Source: Psychrobacillus psychrotolerans (GTDB lineage: Bacteria > Bacillota > Bacilli > Bacillales_A > Planococcaceae). From it: a stretch of DNA of 64,000 bases. Location: the NCBI RefSeq assembly GCF_900115805.1, contig NZ_FOXU01000004.1:186001-250000 (forward strand). The letters run 5' to 3'. Position 1 is the stretch's first letter, and the number at the start of each line of letters is the position of its first letter. The position numbers were made by a program, and so were the translations under genes. The notes below the pieces were generated by a model, which saw nothing but the letters and a program-made list of their open reading frames with translations, was not told the DNA's origin and searched no databases. Positions 17,033 through 26,962 of the stretch are shown here, piece after piece.

Positions 17033-18211
17033 ATGAATATACAGATAAATCCTCGAGCACAAGCATTGAAAATTCCTGGAACACGACAATTCTCCAATCA
17101 ATTAATTCATTACCCAGATGCTGTTAATCTGACGATTGGTCAGCCAGATTTTCCGACACCTACATCTGTAAAAGAAGCAGGTATCCGGGCAATTGAACAA
17201 AATTTAACCGGGTATTCGCATAATGCAGGGCTGTTAGAGTTAAGAAATGCAGTGAACTCTTTTTTCTTTGACAAATATGGTTTTTCATATGATCTTCAAA
17301 GTGAAATTATTATAACAAATGGTGCTAGTGAAGCAATCGATGCAGTCTTTCGAACAATTTTAGTAGAAGGAGACGAGGTTATTCTACCAGCTCCTACTTA
17401 TTCAGGCTATGTACCTGTGATTGAACTTTGTGGAGCGAAAGTAGTGTATTTAGATACGACGGACACTAATTTCCAACCGTCTGCAGAAAGACTTGCAAAC
17501 TTGATAAATGAGCGAACAAAAGCCGTGTTTTTCAATAATCCCTCTAATCCTACTGGGGTTGTTCTTACAAAAGAGACGATGAATGAATTAGTTGATGTGA
17601 TACAAGAAAAGAATTTATTCGTACTAACAGATGAAATATATAGCGAGAACACTTTCTCAGGAAAGCATCATTCCTTTGCAAGCTATGAGGAAATACGCGA
17701 AAAATTATTTTATATTCATGGTGTTTCCAAGTCGCATTCGATGACGGGTTGGCGAATCGGCTTCCTGATGGGACCAGCAAATGTGATGGAGCATGTAGTA
17801 AAAGTGCATGCCTTCAATACAATTTGTGCCTCACTACCTGCCCAATATGCAGCAATGGAAGCACTCACAAATGCCAAAGACACTCCAAGTGAGATGAACT
17901 TGGAATATGTGAAAAGACGTGACTTTGTATTTAATCGACTAATAGAGATGGGACTGACGGTGGAAAAGCCAAATGGCGCTTTTTATATATTCCCTGATAT
18001 AAGAAAGTATGGAATGCATTCCTTTGAGTTTGCTACGAAGCTATTACAGGAGGGCGGTGTGGCTGTCGTTCCTGGAAGCGCGTTTACAGCATATGGAGAA
18101 GGTTTCATACGCATTTCCTATGCGTACAATATGGCTGTGCTAGAAAAAGGCATGAATAGACTAGAAGAATTCCTTCTTACATTAAGTCATCTCAATTCCT
18201 CTAGCATTTAA
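17033..18211 (+). CDS. patA: Class I aminotransferase, PatA type
   Basis: The 392-residue fold-type I PLP enzyme is close to B. subtilis PatA, proposed to act as N-acetyl-LL-diaminopimelate aminotransferase in lysine/peptidoglycan precursor synthesis. The PLP lysine is K233 in GVSKSHSMTGWR. Other landmarks are LTIGQPDFPTP, NGASEAIDAVFRT, NNPSNPTGV, LTDEIYSE and the C-terminal GAFYIFPDI. Related aminotransferases with other substrates look alike, so the exact substrate is less certain than the family. No dap genes are adjacent. ATG 17033 has AAGAAGAGA upstream, and a terminator follows. Confidence 0.9.
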   Translation: MNIQINPRAQALKIPGTRQFSNQLIHYPDAVNLTIGQPDFPTPTSVKEAGIRAIEQNLTGYSHNAGLLELRNAVNSFFFDKYGFSYDLQSEIIITNGASEAIDAVFRTILVEGDEVILPAPTYSGYVPVIELCGAKVVYLDTTDTNFQPSAERLANLINERTKAVFFNNPSNPTGVVLTKETMNELVDVIQEKNLFVLTDEIYSENTFSGKHHSFASYEEIREKLFYIHGVSKSHSMTGWRIGFLMGPANVMEHVVKVHAFNTICASLPAQYAAMEALTNAKDTPSEMNLEYVKRRDFVFNRLIEMGLTVEKPNGAFYIFPDIRKYGMHSFEFATKLLQEGGVAVVPGSAFTAYGEGFIRISYAYNMAVLEKGMNRLEEFLLTLSHLNSSSI

Positions 18212-18227
18212 GTTTAGATAACAAAAC

Positions 18228-18260
18228 AAAGGCTATTCCATTAATTTGGAATAGCCTTTT
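18228..18260 (+). terminator. Terminator after patA
   Basis: AAGGCTATTCCA pairs perfectly with TGGAATAGCCTT around TTAATT. The 3' tail is short (TT), and the mirror AA tract lets it work from the other strand as well. Confidence 0.85.
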
Positions 18261-18283
18261 GCAATTTAACCTACTATAGAATA

Positions 18284-18392
18284 GAAGAATCTCCCGTACC
18301 GAGAGTAACCACAGGTTTAACAAGAGTAACAACTCCCGAACGAGAGTATCTGAAGTGCGGCCACGAGTATTCAACCATCAACCGCGTGTAAA
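18284..18392. repeat. Degenerate short repeats (GAGAGTA/CTCCCG units)
   Basis: Between patA and the convergent LCP gene, related short blocks recur with about 20-35 base spacing: CTCCCG-TAC-CGAGAGTA, ACAAGAGTAACA, CTCCCGAA-CGAGAGTA, CCACGAGTATTC and AACCGCGTG. They are more GC-rich than the surroundings and contain no open frame. The copies are too diverged to define a unit with certainty. Confidence 0.4.
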
Positions 18393-18405
18393 CATCTTCA
18401 AGTCA

Positions 18406-19326
18406 TTATTCCCTCTGATTGTTAAGGAGTTCCAAATGCTCCTTCAAGGTCCATGTTACATCGCTCATCTCTTCATCGTTGGGCACATAATACCAAATGC
18501 CGTCCATTCGCTGCCCACTTCCATTCGTTAGCGTAATAGATTCTACATTTGTTAGTGAAGTCTTATAACCTTTTTGAATATCCATCATTTGACCGAATGT
18601 CATGTTTGTACGGATGTTGTCCGATAATGAGGCCAATAGTTCCTTATAGTTGAGTAAGCTATTGAAAGAAGCACCTTCCTTCAATATACCCAGGAGAACT
18701 TGTTTTTGGCGTTCCTGTCTTCCAAAGTCACCCAGTGGATCATTCTTTCGCATGCGAACATAACTAAGTGCACTATCGCCGTCTAGATGTATGGGACCCG
18801 CAGCAAATTGATAACCGTTTTCTGTGAAAGCAGAAGGGTTCTCAACCGTAACACCGCCAACGCTATCGACGATTTTTAAAAAGCTGTCCATATTAACCTG
18901 TACAACATAGTCAATCGGTATATCTAGTAGATTTTCAACGGAATGAAGAGCCATATCTATTCCACCAAATGCATATGCGTGATTTAATTTATCCTTCTTA
19001 TCTAATCCGATAATTTCCGTATACGTGTCTCTTGGAATGCTTAATACTTTAACAGAAGCTAGAGAGGGGTTAGTGGTGATGACAATAATAGTGTCGGACC
19101 GTCCGATATCCCCGTCTCGTTCATCCACGCCTAGTAGTAAAATGGAGATTGGTTCCTTTTCTACGAGTTCTACTTTCGTTTCTCTAAGCTCAGAAACTTT
19201 GCGAATCTTTGGTTCATGGATTGTTTCGAGTGTAGTGGATACATTTTGATAAATACTTGTAGCATATACAATACCAGCTAAAAGCAAGCAACTAATAATT
19301 GTAATCCAAATTTTTTTCTTCGACAT
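18406..19326 (-). CDS. LytR-CpsA-Psr (LCP) family wall-polymer ligase
   Basis: The 306-residue protein has one N-terminal membrane helix (about 6-24) and an extracellular LCP domain. Signature stretches are ILLLGVDERDGDIGRSDTI, LSIPRDTYTEI, KLNHAYAFGG, VDSVGGVTVENP and YVRMRKNDPLGDFGR, including the conserved Asp/Arg residues that bind the polyprenyl pyrophosphate. LCP enzymes transfer anionic polymers from undecaprenyl-PP to peptidoglycan MurNAc. It stands apart from the polymer locus, which has its own LCP gene at 44109, so this is a second ligase. GAGGACC precedes ATG 19326. Confidence 0.93.
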   Translation of the reverse strand: MSKKKIWITIISCLLLAGIVYATSIYQNVSTTLETIHEPKIRKVSELRETKVELVEKEPISILLLGVDERDGDIGRSDTIIVITTNPSLASVKVLSIPRDTYTEIIGLDKKDKLNHAYAFGGIDMALHSVENLLDIPIDYVVQVNMDSFLKIVDSVGGVTVENPSAFTENGYQFAAGPIHLDGDSALSYVRMRKNDPLGDFGRQERQKQVLLGILKEGASFNSLLNYKELLASLSDNIRTNMTFGQMMDIQKGYKTSLTNVESITLTNGSGQRMDGIWYYVPNDEEMSDVTWTLKEHLELLNNQRE

Positions 19327-19441
19327 TCATGGTCCTCATTTCTTATAACTACAAGCCTTTTTGTAAATATATGAGTGTAAGTCCCAGAATATTAATGAGA
19401 ACTCATAATAGTATGTATAGTTTATTGTTTTATTAAACGTC

Positions 19442-19477
19442 AAAAAAGAGGATTGTGGCAGTAATCACAATCCCCTT
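19442..19477 (-). terminator. Terminator of secA2
   Basis: On the minus strand AGGGGATTGTG pairs with CACAATCCTCT around ATTACTGC, followed by six T residues, starting 16 bases after the secA2 stop codon. Confidence 0.93.
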
Positions 19478-19492
19478 AAGAGATATAAACAT

Positions 19493-21862
19493 TTATTCTT
19501 CTATTTTCGTTGCACTTAATTGTAGGAAGTGTCGAATAATATCACGGAAGAACGCCTGTAACATTTCGTCGAAAGTATGAAGTGCATCAAAAGCATACAA
19601 TCTATAAGGATCTTCTTGTCCATATCCACGTATATTGATACCTTCTCTTAAATGATGAAGATTATCTAAATGCGTGATCCACGATCTGTCTAATGCTTCT
19701 AAGTATATGGATTGTATATTTGCCCAAATAGCTTCTTCCAGGGAAACCGTACTGGCAACATCCATTACTTGGCTATACACCTTATTTAATGCTACTTCTA
19801 ATTGCTCTTTACTTTCTTTATCGGTAGAGTCCATTAAATTTTCGGTATCGGAATTTAGTGTGGATAAAATTTTAATTTCATCAATAATTTCATTCCACAT
19901 AGCAACACTGTCTACATTATCTAAGTTAATGTCCAACAGTTCTTGGATAAGATGTTCTTTTCTTTCGTGCATCGCATCAATGATGAGCGACTGCATATTA
20001 TTGACATGTAGCGCTTTCTCCCGATAATTATACATAACTGATTGCTGATCATTATTAATATCATCAAGTTTCAATAAATGAGAGCGACTAGAGAAATGTG
20101 TACCTTCAATAACCTTTTGTACATTATAAACAAATTTAGATGGATTCGGAGCAATTATCAAACCAGTTTGATCCGTTTTGACTTTCTTTCTATATTTCTC
20201 CAATTCTTCTTCGTCATAATAGTAGAACAGTTCATCCTCTAAAGAAATAATAAATTGTGTACTACCAGGATCTCCTTGACGACCTCCACGGCCACGCAGT
20301 TGCATATCTATACGAGCACTGCTATGTAGCTCGGTACCAATAATATGAAGTCCACCTAGTTCGTGTACGTCTTTACCAAGAATAATATCGGTACCACGAC
20401 CAGCCATGTTAGTGGCAAGCATAATTTTGTGTAGCTGCCCTGCGTTAGAAATAATCTCTGCTTCATCTTCTTCGGTTTTAGCATTTAATATAGAATGTTT
20501 TATATTTAATTCTTTTAGAGCAGCAGAAAGCTTTTCAGATTGTTGGATAGAAGTAGTTCCTATTAATACTGGACGACCAATACTATGGTAATTTTTCGTT
20601 TCTTCAATAATTTTTTTGATTTTATCTTCTATTGTCACATAAACAAGTGTTTCTAAATCTATACGTTGATTTGGTTTGTTCGTTGGAATTTCTGTAACAC
20701 GTAAATTATACGTCTCCCAAAATTCATCTTTAGATGGAACTGCACTTCCCGTCATACCAGAAACGTGTTTGTACAATCGGAAGTAATGTTGGATCATAAC
20801 TGAAGCTTGGGTGTTATTTTCTTCCTTCAATGAAACCTTTTCTTTTGCTTCAATAGCTTGATGTAGTCCATCACTAAATGTGCGCCCTTCCATTACACGA
20901 CCAGTGTAAGGGTCTACAATCATAATCTTATCTTCTTTTACAATATAATCTACGTCTTTACGCATTACTACTTTAGCCCGAAGCGTCTGCATTGCGATAT
21001 GCATAAATTCCCGATGCTCACTATCATAAACATTGTCAATTCCAAATGCCTCTTCTAATCGGTCTGCTCCATCGTCTAATAATACGATTTGTTTTGTTTC
21101 AGGATAATAATCATATTCTACTTTATCTTTAAATGAATCAATTACCATATGCATAATTGGGAATAAGTTCAAACTTGCATTAGACTTCCCAGCTATTATC
21201 AAAGGTGTTCTAGCTTCGTCTATTAAAATACTATCCACTTCATCGATTAAAGCGTAAAAAAGAGGACGCTGAACTAGCTGATCTGCTTCTTGCACCATAT
21301 GGTCTCGTAAGTAATCGAAGCCAAATTCTGTCCCAGTCCCATAGGTAATATCACAATTGTAAGCTGCTTTTTTTTCGTCTGCTTCTATTCCAGAAATATT
21401 TAAGCCAATTGTCAATCCTAAGAACTCAAACAGTGGTTTCATTTGTTGATAATCACGAGTGGCCAAATATTCATTGGCTGTAATGATATGAGTTCCTTTC
21501 CCATGTGCACCCATCACATAAGCAGGAAGTGTTGCAACTAATGTCTTACCTTCACCCGTTTGCATTTGAGCGATTTGTGACTGCGTTAGTACAGCACCAC
21601 CCATCAACTGAGAATCATAATGTCTTAACCCCAAAACTCGTTTAGATGCTTCCCGAACGACGGCGAAAGCCTCAATGATCAATTCCTCTGGAGAGATTCC
21701 ATTATTTAGTTGATCTCGGAAAACTTGTGTATAAGCTTTTAATTCCGCATCTGTCTTAAGAGAAAATGACTCTTCTAAGGCATTTATTTTAGATACAATT
21801 TTATTCAGTTGTTTTAATTCAATCGTTTCACCAGATATCATCTTTTTAATAGAATGTAACAT
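19493..21862 (-). CDS. secA2: Accessory preprotein translocase ATPase SecA2
   Basis: The 789-residue SecA homologue has the DEAD motor with Walker A MQTGEGKTLV, Walker B LIDEVDSILIDEARTPL, helicase motifs AGRGTDIILG and LRGRGGRQGDPGS, and the preprotein cross-linking and helical scaffold regions. It ends at IRHFLQLSATKIEE, so the C-terminal linker and zinc-binding motif of housekeeping SecA are missing. In Bacillales the housekeeping secA normally lies downstream of the flagellar genes, outside this window. SecA2 proteins export subsets of surface proteins such as S-layer proteins in B. anthracis. Divergent secreted-protein genes at 22026 and 24372 are candidate cargo. ATG 21862 has GGGAG at the right spacing; ATG 21868 is too close. 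Confidence 0.87.
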   Translation of the reverse strand: MLHSIKKMISGETIELKQLNKIVSKINALEESFSLKTDAELKAYTQVFRDQLNNGISPEELIIEAFAVVREASKRVLGLRHYDSQLMGGAVLTQSQIAQMQTGEGKTLVATLPAYVMGAHGKGTHIITANEYLATRDYQQMKPLFEFLGLTIGLNISGIEADEKKAAYNCDITYGTGTEFGFDYLRDHMVQEADQLVQRPLFYALIDEVDSILIDEARTPLIIAGKSNASLNLFPIMHMVIDSFKDKVEYDYYPETKQIVLLDDGADRLEEAFGIDNVYDSEHREFMHIAMQTLRAKVVMRKDVDYIVKEDKIMIVDPYTGRVMEGRTFSDGLHQAIEAKEKVSLKEENNTQASVMIQHYFRLYKHVSGMTGSAVPSKDEFWETYNLRVTEIPTNKPNQRIDLETLVYVTIEDKIKKIIEETKNYHSIGRPVLIGTTSIQQSEKLSAALKELNIKHSILNAKTEEDEAEIISNAGQLHKIMLATNMAGRGTDIILGKDVHELGGLHIIGTELHSSARIDMQLRGRGGRQGDPGSTQFIISLEDELFYYYDEEELEKYRKKVKTDQTGLIIAPNPSKFVYNVQKVIEGTHFSSRSHLLKLDDINNDQQSVMYNYREKALHVNNMQSLIIDAMHERKEHLIQELLDINLDNVDSVAMWNEIIDEIKILSTLNSDTENLMDSTDKESKEQLEVALNKVYSQVMDVASTVSLEEAIWANIQSIYLEALDRSWITHLDNLHHLREGINIRGYGQEDPYRLYAFDALHTFDEMLQAFFRDIIRHFLQLSATKIEE

Positions 21863-22025
21863 ATTCATTCTCCCTACTTTTAAATTCCAAACTCCATTAT
21901 ATCATGAATTATATAATGGAGCATTTGTAAGATAAAGTGCTTATATTTCAATTATATTACAACAATAAGTTTTAAATGTTACCAGTAGATGTTAATGTTA
22001 GAATAAGAGGGAAAGGGGTTATAAA

Positions 22026-24338
22026 ATGATAAAAATTTACAAATCTATGGTATGTATTATGCTAGTTGCTCCAATAAGTTCAACCGTTTATGCAGAAGAA
22101 TTAAAAGCCACGGAAGTAAAGATAGAGAACGTAGTAGAAGTAGAAAAAGTTGAAAATTCAGTGGAAGAAATTATTGAAGTAGAAGGTGACTCCGAAGAAT
22201 GGCTAGAGGATGCGGTTGAAGCTGAGCCGGAAGAAGAGGTTATTTTAGAAGGTTATGAAAATCTTGGTTCGTTGATATTCAAATCATCAGCAGTTTCTTC
22301 GAAAATTGCAGCAAATGAAAAGGGAGAGTACTTCATCTATTACATCATGCATGGTTCTCCAGCAGCTTTAGTAGTTGTTAGTTATGCTACAAAAGAAATT
22401 CTACATACGTTTACGTTGGAAGATTCAAAAAGTGCATGGGGTCTTGATGTAGATGAAAACGGTAAGTTATGGGTTGGTGGTTCTGTTTCTAGTACGTTGT
22501 ACAGCTATGATCCTAACTCAGAGGAATTCGAAAAGCATGGTGCTATTTTTTCGAATAAAAGCGATACATCTATACAAGATTTAATCGTTTCTGGTAACAA
22601 AGTATATGCTGGCTCTGCATATGGGGGAAGTTTAGTTGCTTTTGATACAGAGACAAAAGAAATTGAAGAATTTGGTCAAATTCGTAAAAGAAGAGAATTC
22701 GTGAAAGCAATCGTAGCAGATGAAGAGAAAGATGAAATCTATGTTTCAATAGGATCTCCAATGGACTTATTGGTGAAAAAACCTAAAACAAAAAACTTCA
22801 CTTCATTTTTACCTTCTAAATATATGTCTGAAAAATATGCACAGGATTTAGTTCTAACGGAAGACTATATTATTGCAAGATTACATCCTTCGAATCTAGC
22901 AGTAATCTTCGATCGTAAAACATTAAAAGTTGTTGATGAGTTTGAATTGAATTCTAAAACAGTTTCAGTTCTCTCTCCGAATGAAGATGCATTGTATTAT
23001 ACAAAAGCGCAACAGCTTATTAAATATGATTTAGAAACGAAAGAACATACAGAGCTAGGAGTCTATCTACCAAAAGGAACAGAAGCTATTAGCTTAGACT
23101 TTATCATTAAAGAAACTCCAACATTGGAACAAGAGATTCAAGATAATTCTAAGGATAAGATTTTAAAAGGAGCTCTAGACGCATTTGGAAAAGAAATCCG
23201 AATTGGAAGTACTCTACCAGTCACAGGACATCCAATTGACAAAGGAATTCCAAGTGAAGGAGACGTAGTAATAGAGGAGCCTATCGAAGAAGAACCAAAA
23301 GAATTTGTTCTTTCTGGGATGGTGGATAATTTAGGGCAACATTTTGAATATAATCCACAAACAGGTGAAATGACTTACCATCAATTTGAGTTACCAGAAC
23401 AGCCAGTAGAGTTATATACACTTGCTTCAAGTTCAGATGGCAAGAAAATTTTTGCTAACGGATATATGTCTGGTGGACTGGGTGTTTACGATGTACAAAC
23501 AGGAAACAAAGAATTGTACCGTAATATCAGCCAAATTGAATCTATGTTTGATATTAATAACAAGCTATATATCGGTGCTTACCCACTAGCAAGATTACTA
23601 GTTTATGATCGTGAAAAAGAATGGTCTACTGGAAATCCAAAAGAAGTTATTCGTATGAACCAATATGGTCAAGAACGCACAACTGCTGTAGCACCATATA
23701 ACAAAGGTAAAGAGATCATTTTTGGAACCTTGCCGGATACAAGTGTTGGTGGTGGAGCTTTAGCATTCTATGATACAACAACAGAAAAAATGGAGATTTA
23801 CGAGAATTATATTTATAACCAAAGTATTGTTTCACTTGTTAGTAGAGGAACACAGGTATTTGGTGGTACTTCTATTCATGCAAACCAACAAGTAAATCCA
23901 AGGGGAGCAAGACTATTCTACTTTAATAGAAGTACTCCGGAAGACAAGAAGTATATTCATTTACCATTTAGTGCGAGTATGGTTACTAGTTTAATAGTAG
24001 ATAAGGATAATAAAGTTTGGGGTATGGCGGATGGAAAGTTATTCGTCTACACAGATGAGTGGACAGATGTTAAAACAGTTGAATTACTACCATTAATCTC
24101 CGGTAGATTCCGTAATGCTCAAATCCTTGAAAACGTTGATGGATTTATATACGGAAGCGTTGAAGGTAAATTATTCAAAGTGACAAAAGATACATTAAAG
24201 GTTGAGTGGTTAAAAGATAAAGGTGTTTACGGCCTTGAGAAAGATTTGAACGGTAATTTATATTACTACGATGGCAGTAATTTATGGAAATATACAATCG
24301 AACAAAATCGTAAAGTGAAGGAAAACGAAAAGCGATAA
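22026..24338 (+). CDS. Large secreted beta-propeller-like repeat protein
   Basis: The 770-residue protein has a signal peptide (to about residue 23, VYA-EE), a very acidic segment (about 24-75) and two repeat-rich halves (about 76-365 and 425-765) joined by a second acidic linker (about 410-430; EEPIEEEPKE). Recurring strands such as AWGLDVDENGKLWVGG, KVYAGSAYGGSLVAFD and KVWGMADGKLFVYTD are typical of WD40/YVTN-like propeller blades. There is no catalytic motif, LPXTG or SLH anchor. It lies divergent from secA2 and 33 bases before the glycosidase gene, so it is probably co-transcribed with the latter and may be a SecA2 client. The function is unknown; binding or scaffolding is inference. GAAAGGGG precedes ATG 22026. 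Confidence 0.82.
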   Translation: MIKIYKSMVCIMLVAPISSTVYAEELKATEVKIENVVEVEKVENSVEEIIEVEGDSEEWLEDAVEAEPEEEVILEGYENLGSLIFKSSAVSSKIAANEKGEYFIYYIMHGSPAALVVVSYATKEILHTFTLEDSKSAWGLDVDENGKLWVGGSVSSTLYSYDPNSEEFEKHGAIFSNKSDTSIQDLIVSGNKVYAGSAYGGSLVAFDTETKEIEEFGQIRKRREFVKAIVADEEKDEIYVSIGSPMDLLVKKPKTKNFTSFLPSKYMSEKYAQDLVLTEDYIIARLHPSNLAVIFDRKTLKVVDEFELNSKTVSVLSPNEDALYYTKAQQLIKYDLETKEHTELGVYLPKGTEAISLDFIIKETPTLEQEIQDNSKDKILKGALDAFGKEIRIGSTLPVTGHPIDKGIPSEGDVVIEEPIEEEPKEFVLSGMVDNLGQHFEYNPQTGEMTYHQFELPEQPVELYTLASSSDGKKIFANGYMSGGLGVYDVQTGNKELYRNISQIESMFDINNKLYIGAYPLARLLVYDREKEWSTGNPKEVIRMNQYGQERTTAVAPYNKGKEIIFGTLPDTSVGGGALAFYDTTTEKMEIYENYIYNQSIVSLVSRGTQVFGGTSIHANQQVNPRGARLFYFNRSTPEDKKYIHLPFSASMVTSLIVDKDNKVWGMADGKLFVYTDEWTDVKTVELLPLISGRFRNAQILENVDGFIYGSVEGKLFKVTKDTLKVEWLKDKGVYGLEKDLNGNLYYYDGSNLWKYTIEQNRKVKENEKR

Positions 24339-24371
24339 AAGTTCAACGAAGCGAAGGAGAATGTAACTTAA

Positions 24372-26873
24372 ATGAAACAAAAATTGCTATATCTTTTTAT
24401 TATTTTTGCAGTAGCCATGGGCGGATTATTTCAAACGAATCAGGTAGAAGCACAAACTACTAAAGTGTATTGGGATGGGATTTTAATGGTTCCTGGACAA
24501 GCAGGGAAGATTAAAGTTGTTAAACCTATAAACTTATGGAAGCGCACTTCAGATGGATTAGTATTTGAAAGAATATTAAAACCTGGAGAACAATACAGAG
24601 TTTACCGTTATGACAATATGTACGGTGGACAGTATGGTTTAGGTGGCGGCATGTACATTACGAAAATGGCTGGCTATGTAGAATATAAAACACCATCTAA
24701 AGCAAAGTTAAAAGAATTAGCAAATGCACAAGGGACGGCGCCAGCACCAGGAAATACAACTTCTAATTTATTTCCTGTAGAGAATAAACCTTCTTTAACA
24801 ATAGGTAAGGTTTCTAACCAATCTATTACACAAATAGCTCCTGGTGTACGCAAAAAGTACTTTGATATCGATTCAACAAATGGTTTACAAAAACTATTCA
24901 TGCTTGAATACGATGGCAAAACATCAAATATTGAGTTGAAGACTGAGTTAGCAAAAGATCAGATAAAAGGTTTTGAAACTACTTCCTCACAGGCAAATAG
25001 TGTGGCTGAAAATGATTCCTATCATGTGGTGGGGGGAGTAAATGGAGATTATTTCGATAAATATGGTCAACCTATCGACTTAATGATGATGGATGGATCT
25101 ATCGTATCTACACCTCAAACGGCATTAAGTGATTTAGCCGTATTAGGCATCAAAGCAAATGGAAAAGCTATTATTGGTGCCCCAACAGTGGCGATGAATG
25201 TTACAGTAAATGGTGGACAATCTTATGCTATTAATTCGGTTAATAGAAGTAGAGCTGCAAATCACCTAGTAATATATACGAAAGACTTCTCGGGAACTAC
25301 AGGGACAAATAACCTAGGAACCGAAGTCAGAGTGAAAGTGGAATCTGGCAAGTTAAATGGTTCTGAAAAATTAGTAGGTACCGTAACTGAAAATATCTCT
25401 AGTGTTGGAAATGCAAAGCTGAACAGTGGAGAAATTATTCTTTCAGGACACCATTTTGCAAGTAAGTTCTTAGAAACTGTTCAAGTAGGAGATCAAATAG
25501 AAATTGCAACTAACTTCACGCCTACTGAATGGAATGATGTTCGTGAATCTATTAGTGGACGTTATCATTTAGTGAAAAATGGAGCACTACAAACGATCAA
25601 AGTTGCAGGGGTTGCGCCACGTACGGCAGTTGGTATTAAAAAAGACGGAAGTATTTTTACAGCAGTAGTAGATGGTCGTAGTACTGCAAGTAAAGGTTTG
25701 ACACTACAAAATACTGCTAAACTTATGAAAGATTTAGGTGCTCAATATGCGATGACATTCGATGGCGGTGGTTCTTCTACTCTAGTAGCTAGAGAACTAG
25801 GAGCAGATAAGGTGACTGTTGCGAACAAACCATCAGATGGTGGAGAACGTTCTGTATCTAACACACTATTATTTATCAGCAAGTATAAGACAAGTGCACT
25901 AGCAACAATTGCACCAGCTTCGGATGTTTTAGAACTTTTCCAAGGTGCAACTTATACTAATCTTTCCGTGCCTGTTAAAGGTATTGATCAATACATGAAT
26001 CCTGTAGCAGTATCCGGGAATGGCACAGTAACTTCTTCTGTTCTAAAAAGTACGAATGGAAAACAAATAGTTACAGCAGGTCCAGGAACCTATGCTGGCG
26101 TTGTAACATATGACGGCAAAACTACCAATATTCAAATTAAAGTTACTAATACGTTAGATAGCATTAAAACGAACGAAAGTACGTTGCATGCAAACAAAGG
26201 ACAAGCTATTCAAGTTACTGCAAGTGGAATGAATAATGGCCAAGCAGTAATTACAGATCAAGCTGCATTTACTTGGTCAACTACTATTGGAACGATAAAA
26301 AATGGTAAATTTACAGCTCCAAACAAAGATGGTATTGGGACGATTACTGTAAAATATGGATCTAAGAATACGACAGTTCCTGTTGTTATAGGAGAACTAG
26401 CTCCAACTATTCTAGAATCATTCAATAAAGGTATTTCTAACTATGAGGCTTCAGGTGATCGTGTAAATTCTGTTTCAGTTGAATCAGTTACAAGTGATAG
26501 AGATGGGTCCAAAGCGCTTAAACTAGTTTATGACTTTACAGGTACCACTGGAACATCGGGTGCGTATGTGGATGCAAAAACTAGTCTAACGATCACTACT
26601 CCTGCTAAGAAAATTGGTATGTGGGTTAAGGGGGATAGTAAGGGACATTGGTTGCGTTCTCAAATTACCGATGCCTCTGGTAAAACAGTCCAGTTAGACT
26701 TTAGTAAAAATGTAAACTGGTCTAATTGGCAGTTTGTTTCAGTAGAAGTACCAGCGGGGTTATCGTATCCACTGAAAATGGCTCTACCTGTTCGTTATAT
26801 GGAAACAGAGAATAACAACAAAACAAATGGTTCTATTATAATTGATGATATTCAATCTATTTATAAAGACTAA
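24372..26873 (+). CDS. Secreted WDG-domain phosphodiester glycosidase (NAGPA-like) with C-terminal binding domains
   Basis: The 833-residue protein has a signal peptide (to about residue 28), one WDG domain (about 32-118; KVYWDGILMVPGQAGKIKVV, EQYRVY, YGLGGGMYI, YKTPSKAKLKEL) and a phosphodiester glycosidase domain (about 150-515). Marks of the latter are GVNGDYFDKYG, GVAPRTAVGIKKDG, FDGGGSSTLVAR and GERSVSNTLLF. An immunoglobulin-like stretch (about 520-670) and a jelly-roll-like C-terminal domain (about 675-833) follow. NAGPA-type enzymes remove sugars linked through phosphodiesters. A wall polymer is a plausible substrate, but that is inference. It follows the propeller gene by 33 bases. 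AAGGAG sits 12 bases before the ATG, somewhat far. Confidence 0.87.
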   Translation: MKQKLLYLFIIFAVAMGGLFQTNQVEAQTTKVYWDGILMVPGQAGKIKVVKPINLWKRTSDGLVFERILKPGEQYRVYRYDNMYGGQYGLGGGMYITKMAGYVEYKTPSKAKLKELANAQGTAPAPGNTTSNLFPVENKPSLTIGKVSNQSITQIAPGVRKKYFDIDSTNGLQKLFMLEYDGKTSNIELKTELAKDQIKGFETTSSQANSVAENDSYHVVGGVNGDYFDKYGQPIDLMMMDGSIVSTPQTALSDLAVLGIKANGKAIIGAPTVAMNVTVNGGQSYAINSVNRSRAANHLVIYTKDFSGTTGTNNLGTEVRVKVESGKLNGSEKLVGTVTENISSVGNAKLNSGEIILSGHHFASKFLETVQVGDQIEIATNFTPTEWNDVRESISGRYHLVKNGALQTIKVAGVAPRTAVGIKKDGSIFTAVVDGRSTASKGLTLQNTAKLMKDLGAQYAMTFDGGGSSTLVARELGADKVTVANKPSDGGERSVSNTLLFISKYKTSALATIAPASDVLELFQGATYTNLSVPVKGIDQYMNPVAVSGNGTVTSSVLKSTNGKQIVTAGPGTYAGVVTYDGKTTNIQIKVTNTLDSIKTNESTLHANKGQAIQVTASGMNNGQAVITDQAAFTWSTTIGTIKNGKFTAPNKDGIGTITVKYGSKNTTVPVVIGELAPTILESFNKGISNYEASGDRVNSVSVESVTSDRDGSKALKLVYDFTGTTGTSGAYVDAKTSLTITTPAKKIGMWVKGDSKGHWLRSQITDASGKTVQLDFSKNVNWSNWQFVSVEVPAGLSYPLKMALPVRYMETENNNKTNGSIIIDDIQSIYKD

Positions 26874-26962
26874 CGTAAGAAAATAGTAATAGTAGTTGCG
26901 AACTATATTAATGTATGATAACGTAATTCGTATGGATTTTTGCTAATAGTGGAGGGAAGTAC

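Noticed and set aside
19493-21862. Housekeeping SecA
   Set aside because: The C-terminal zinc motif is absent, and the usual secA site (after the flagellar genes, before prfB) lies outside the window.
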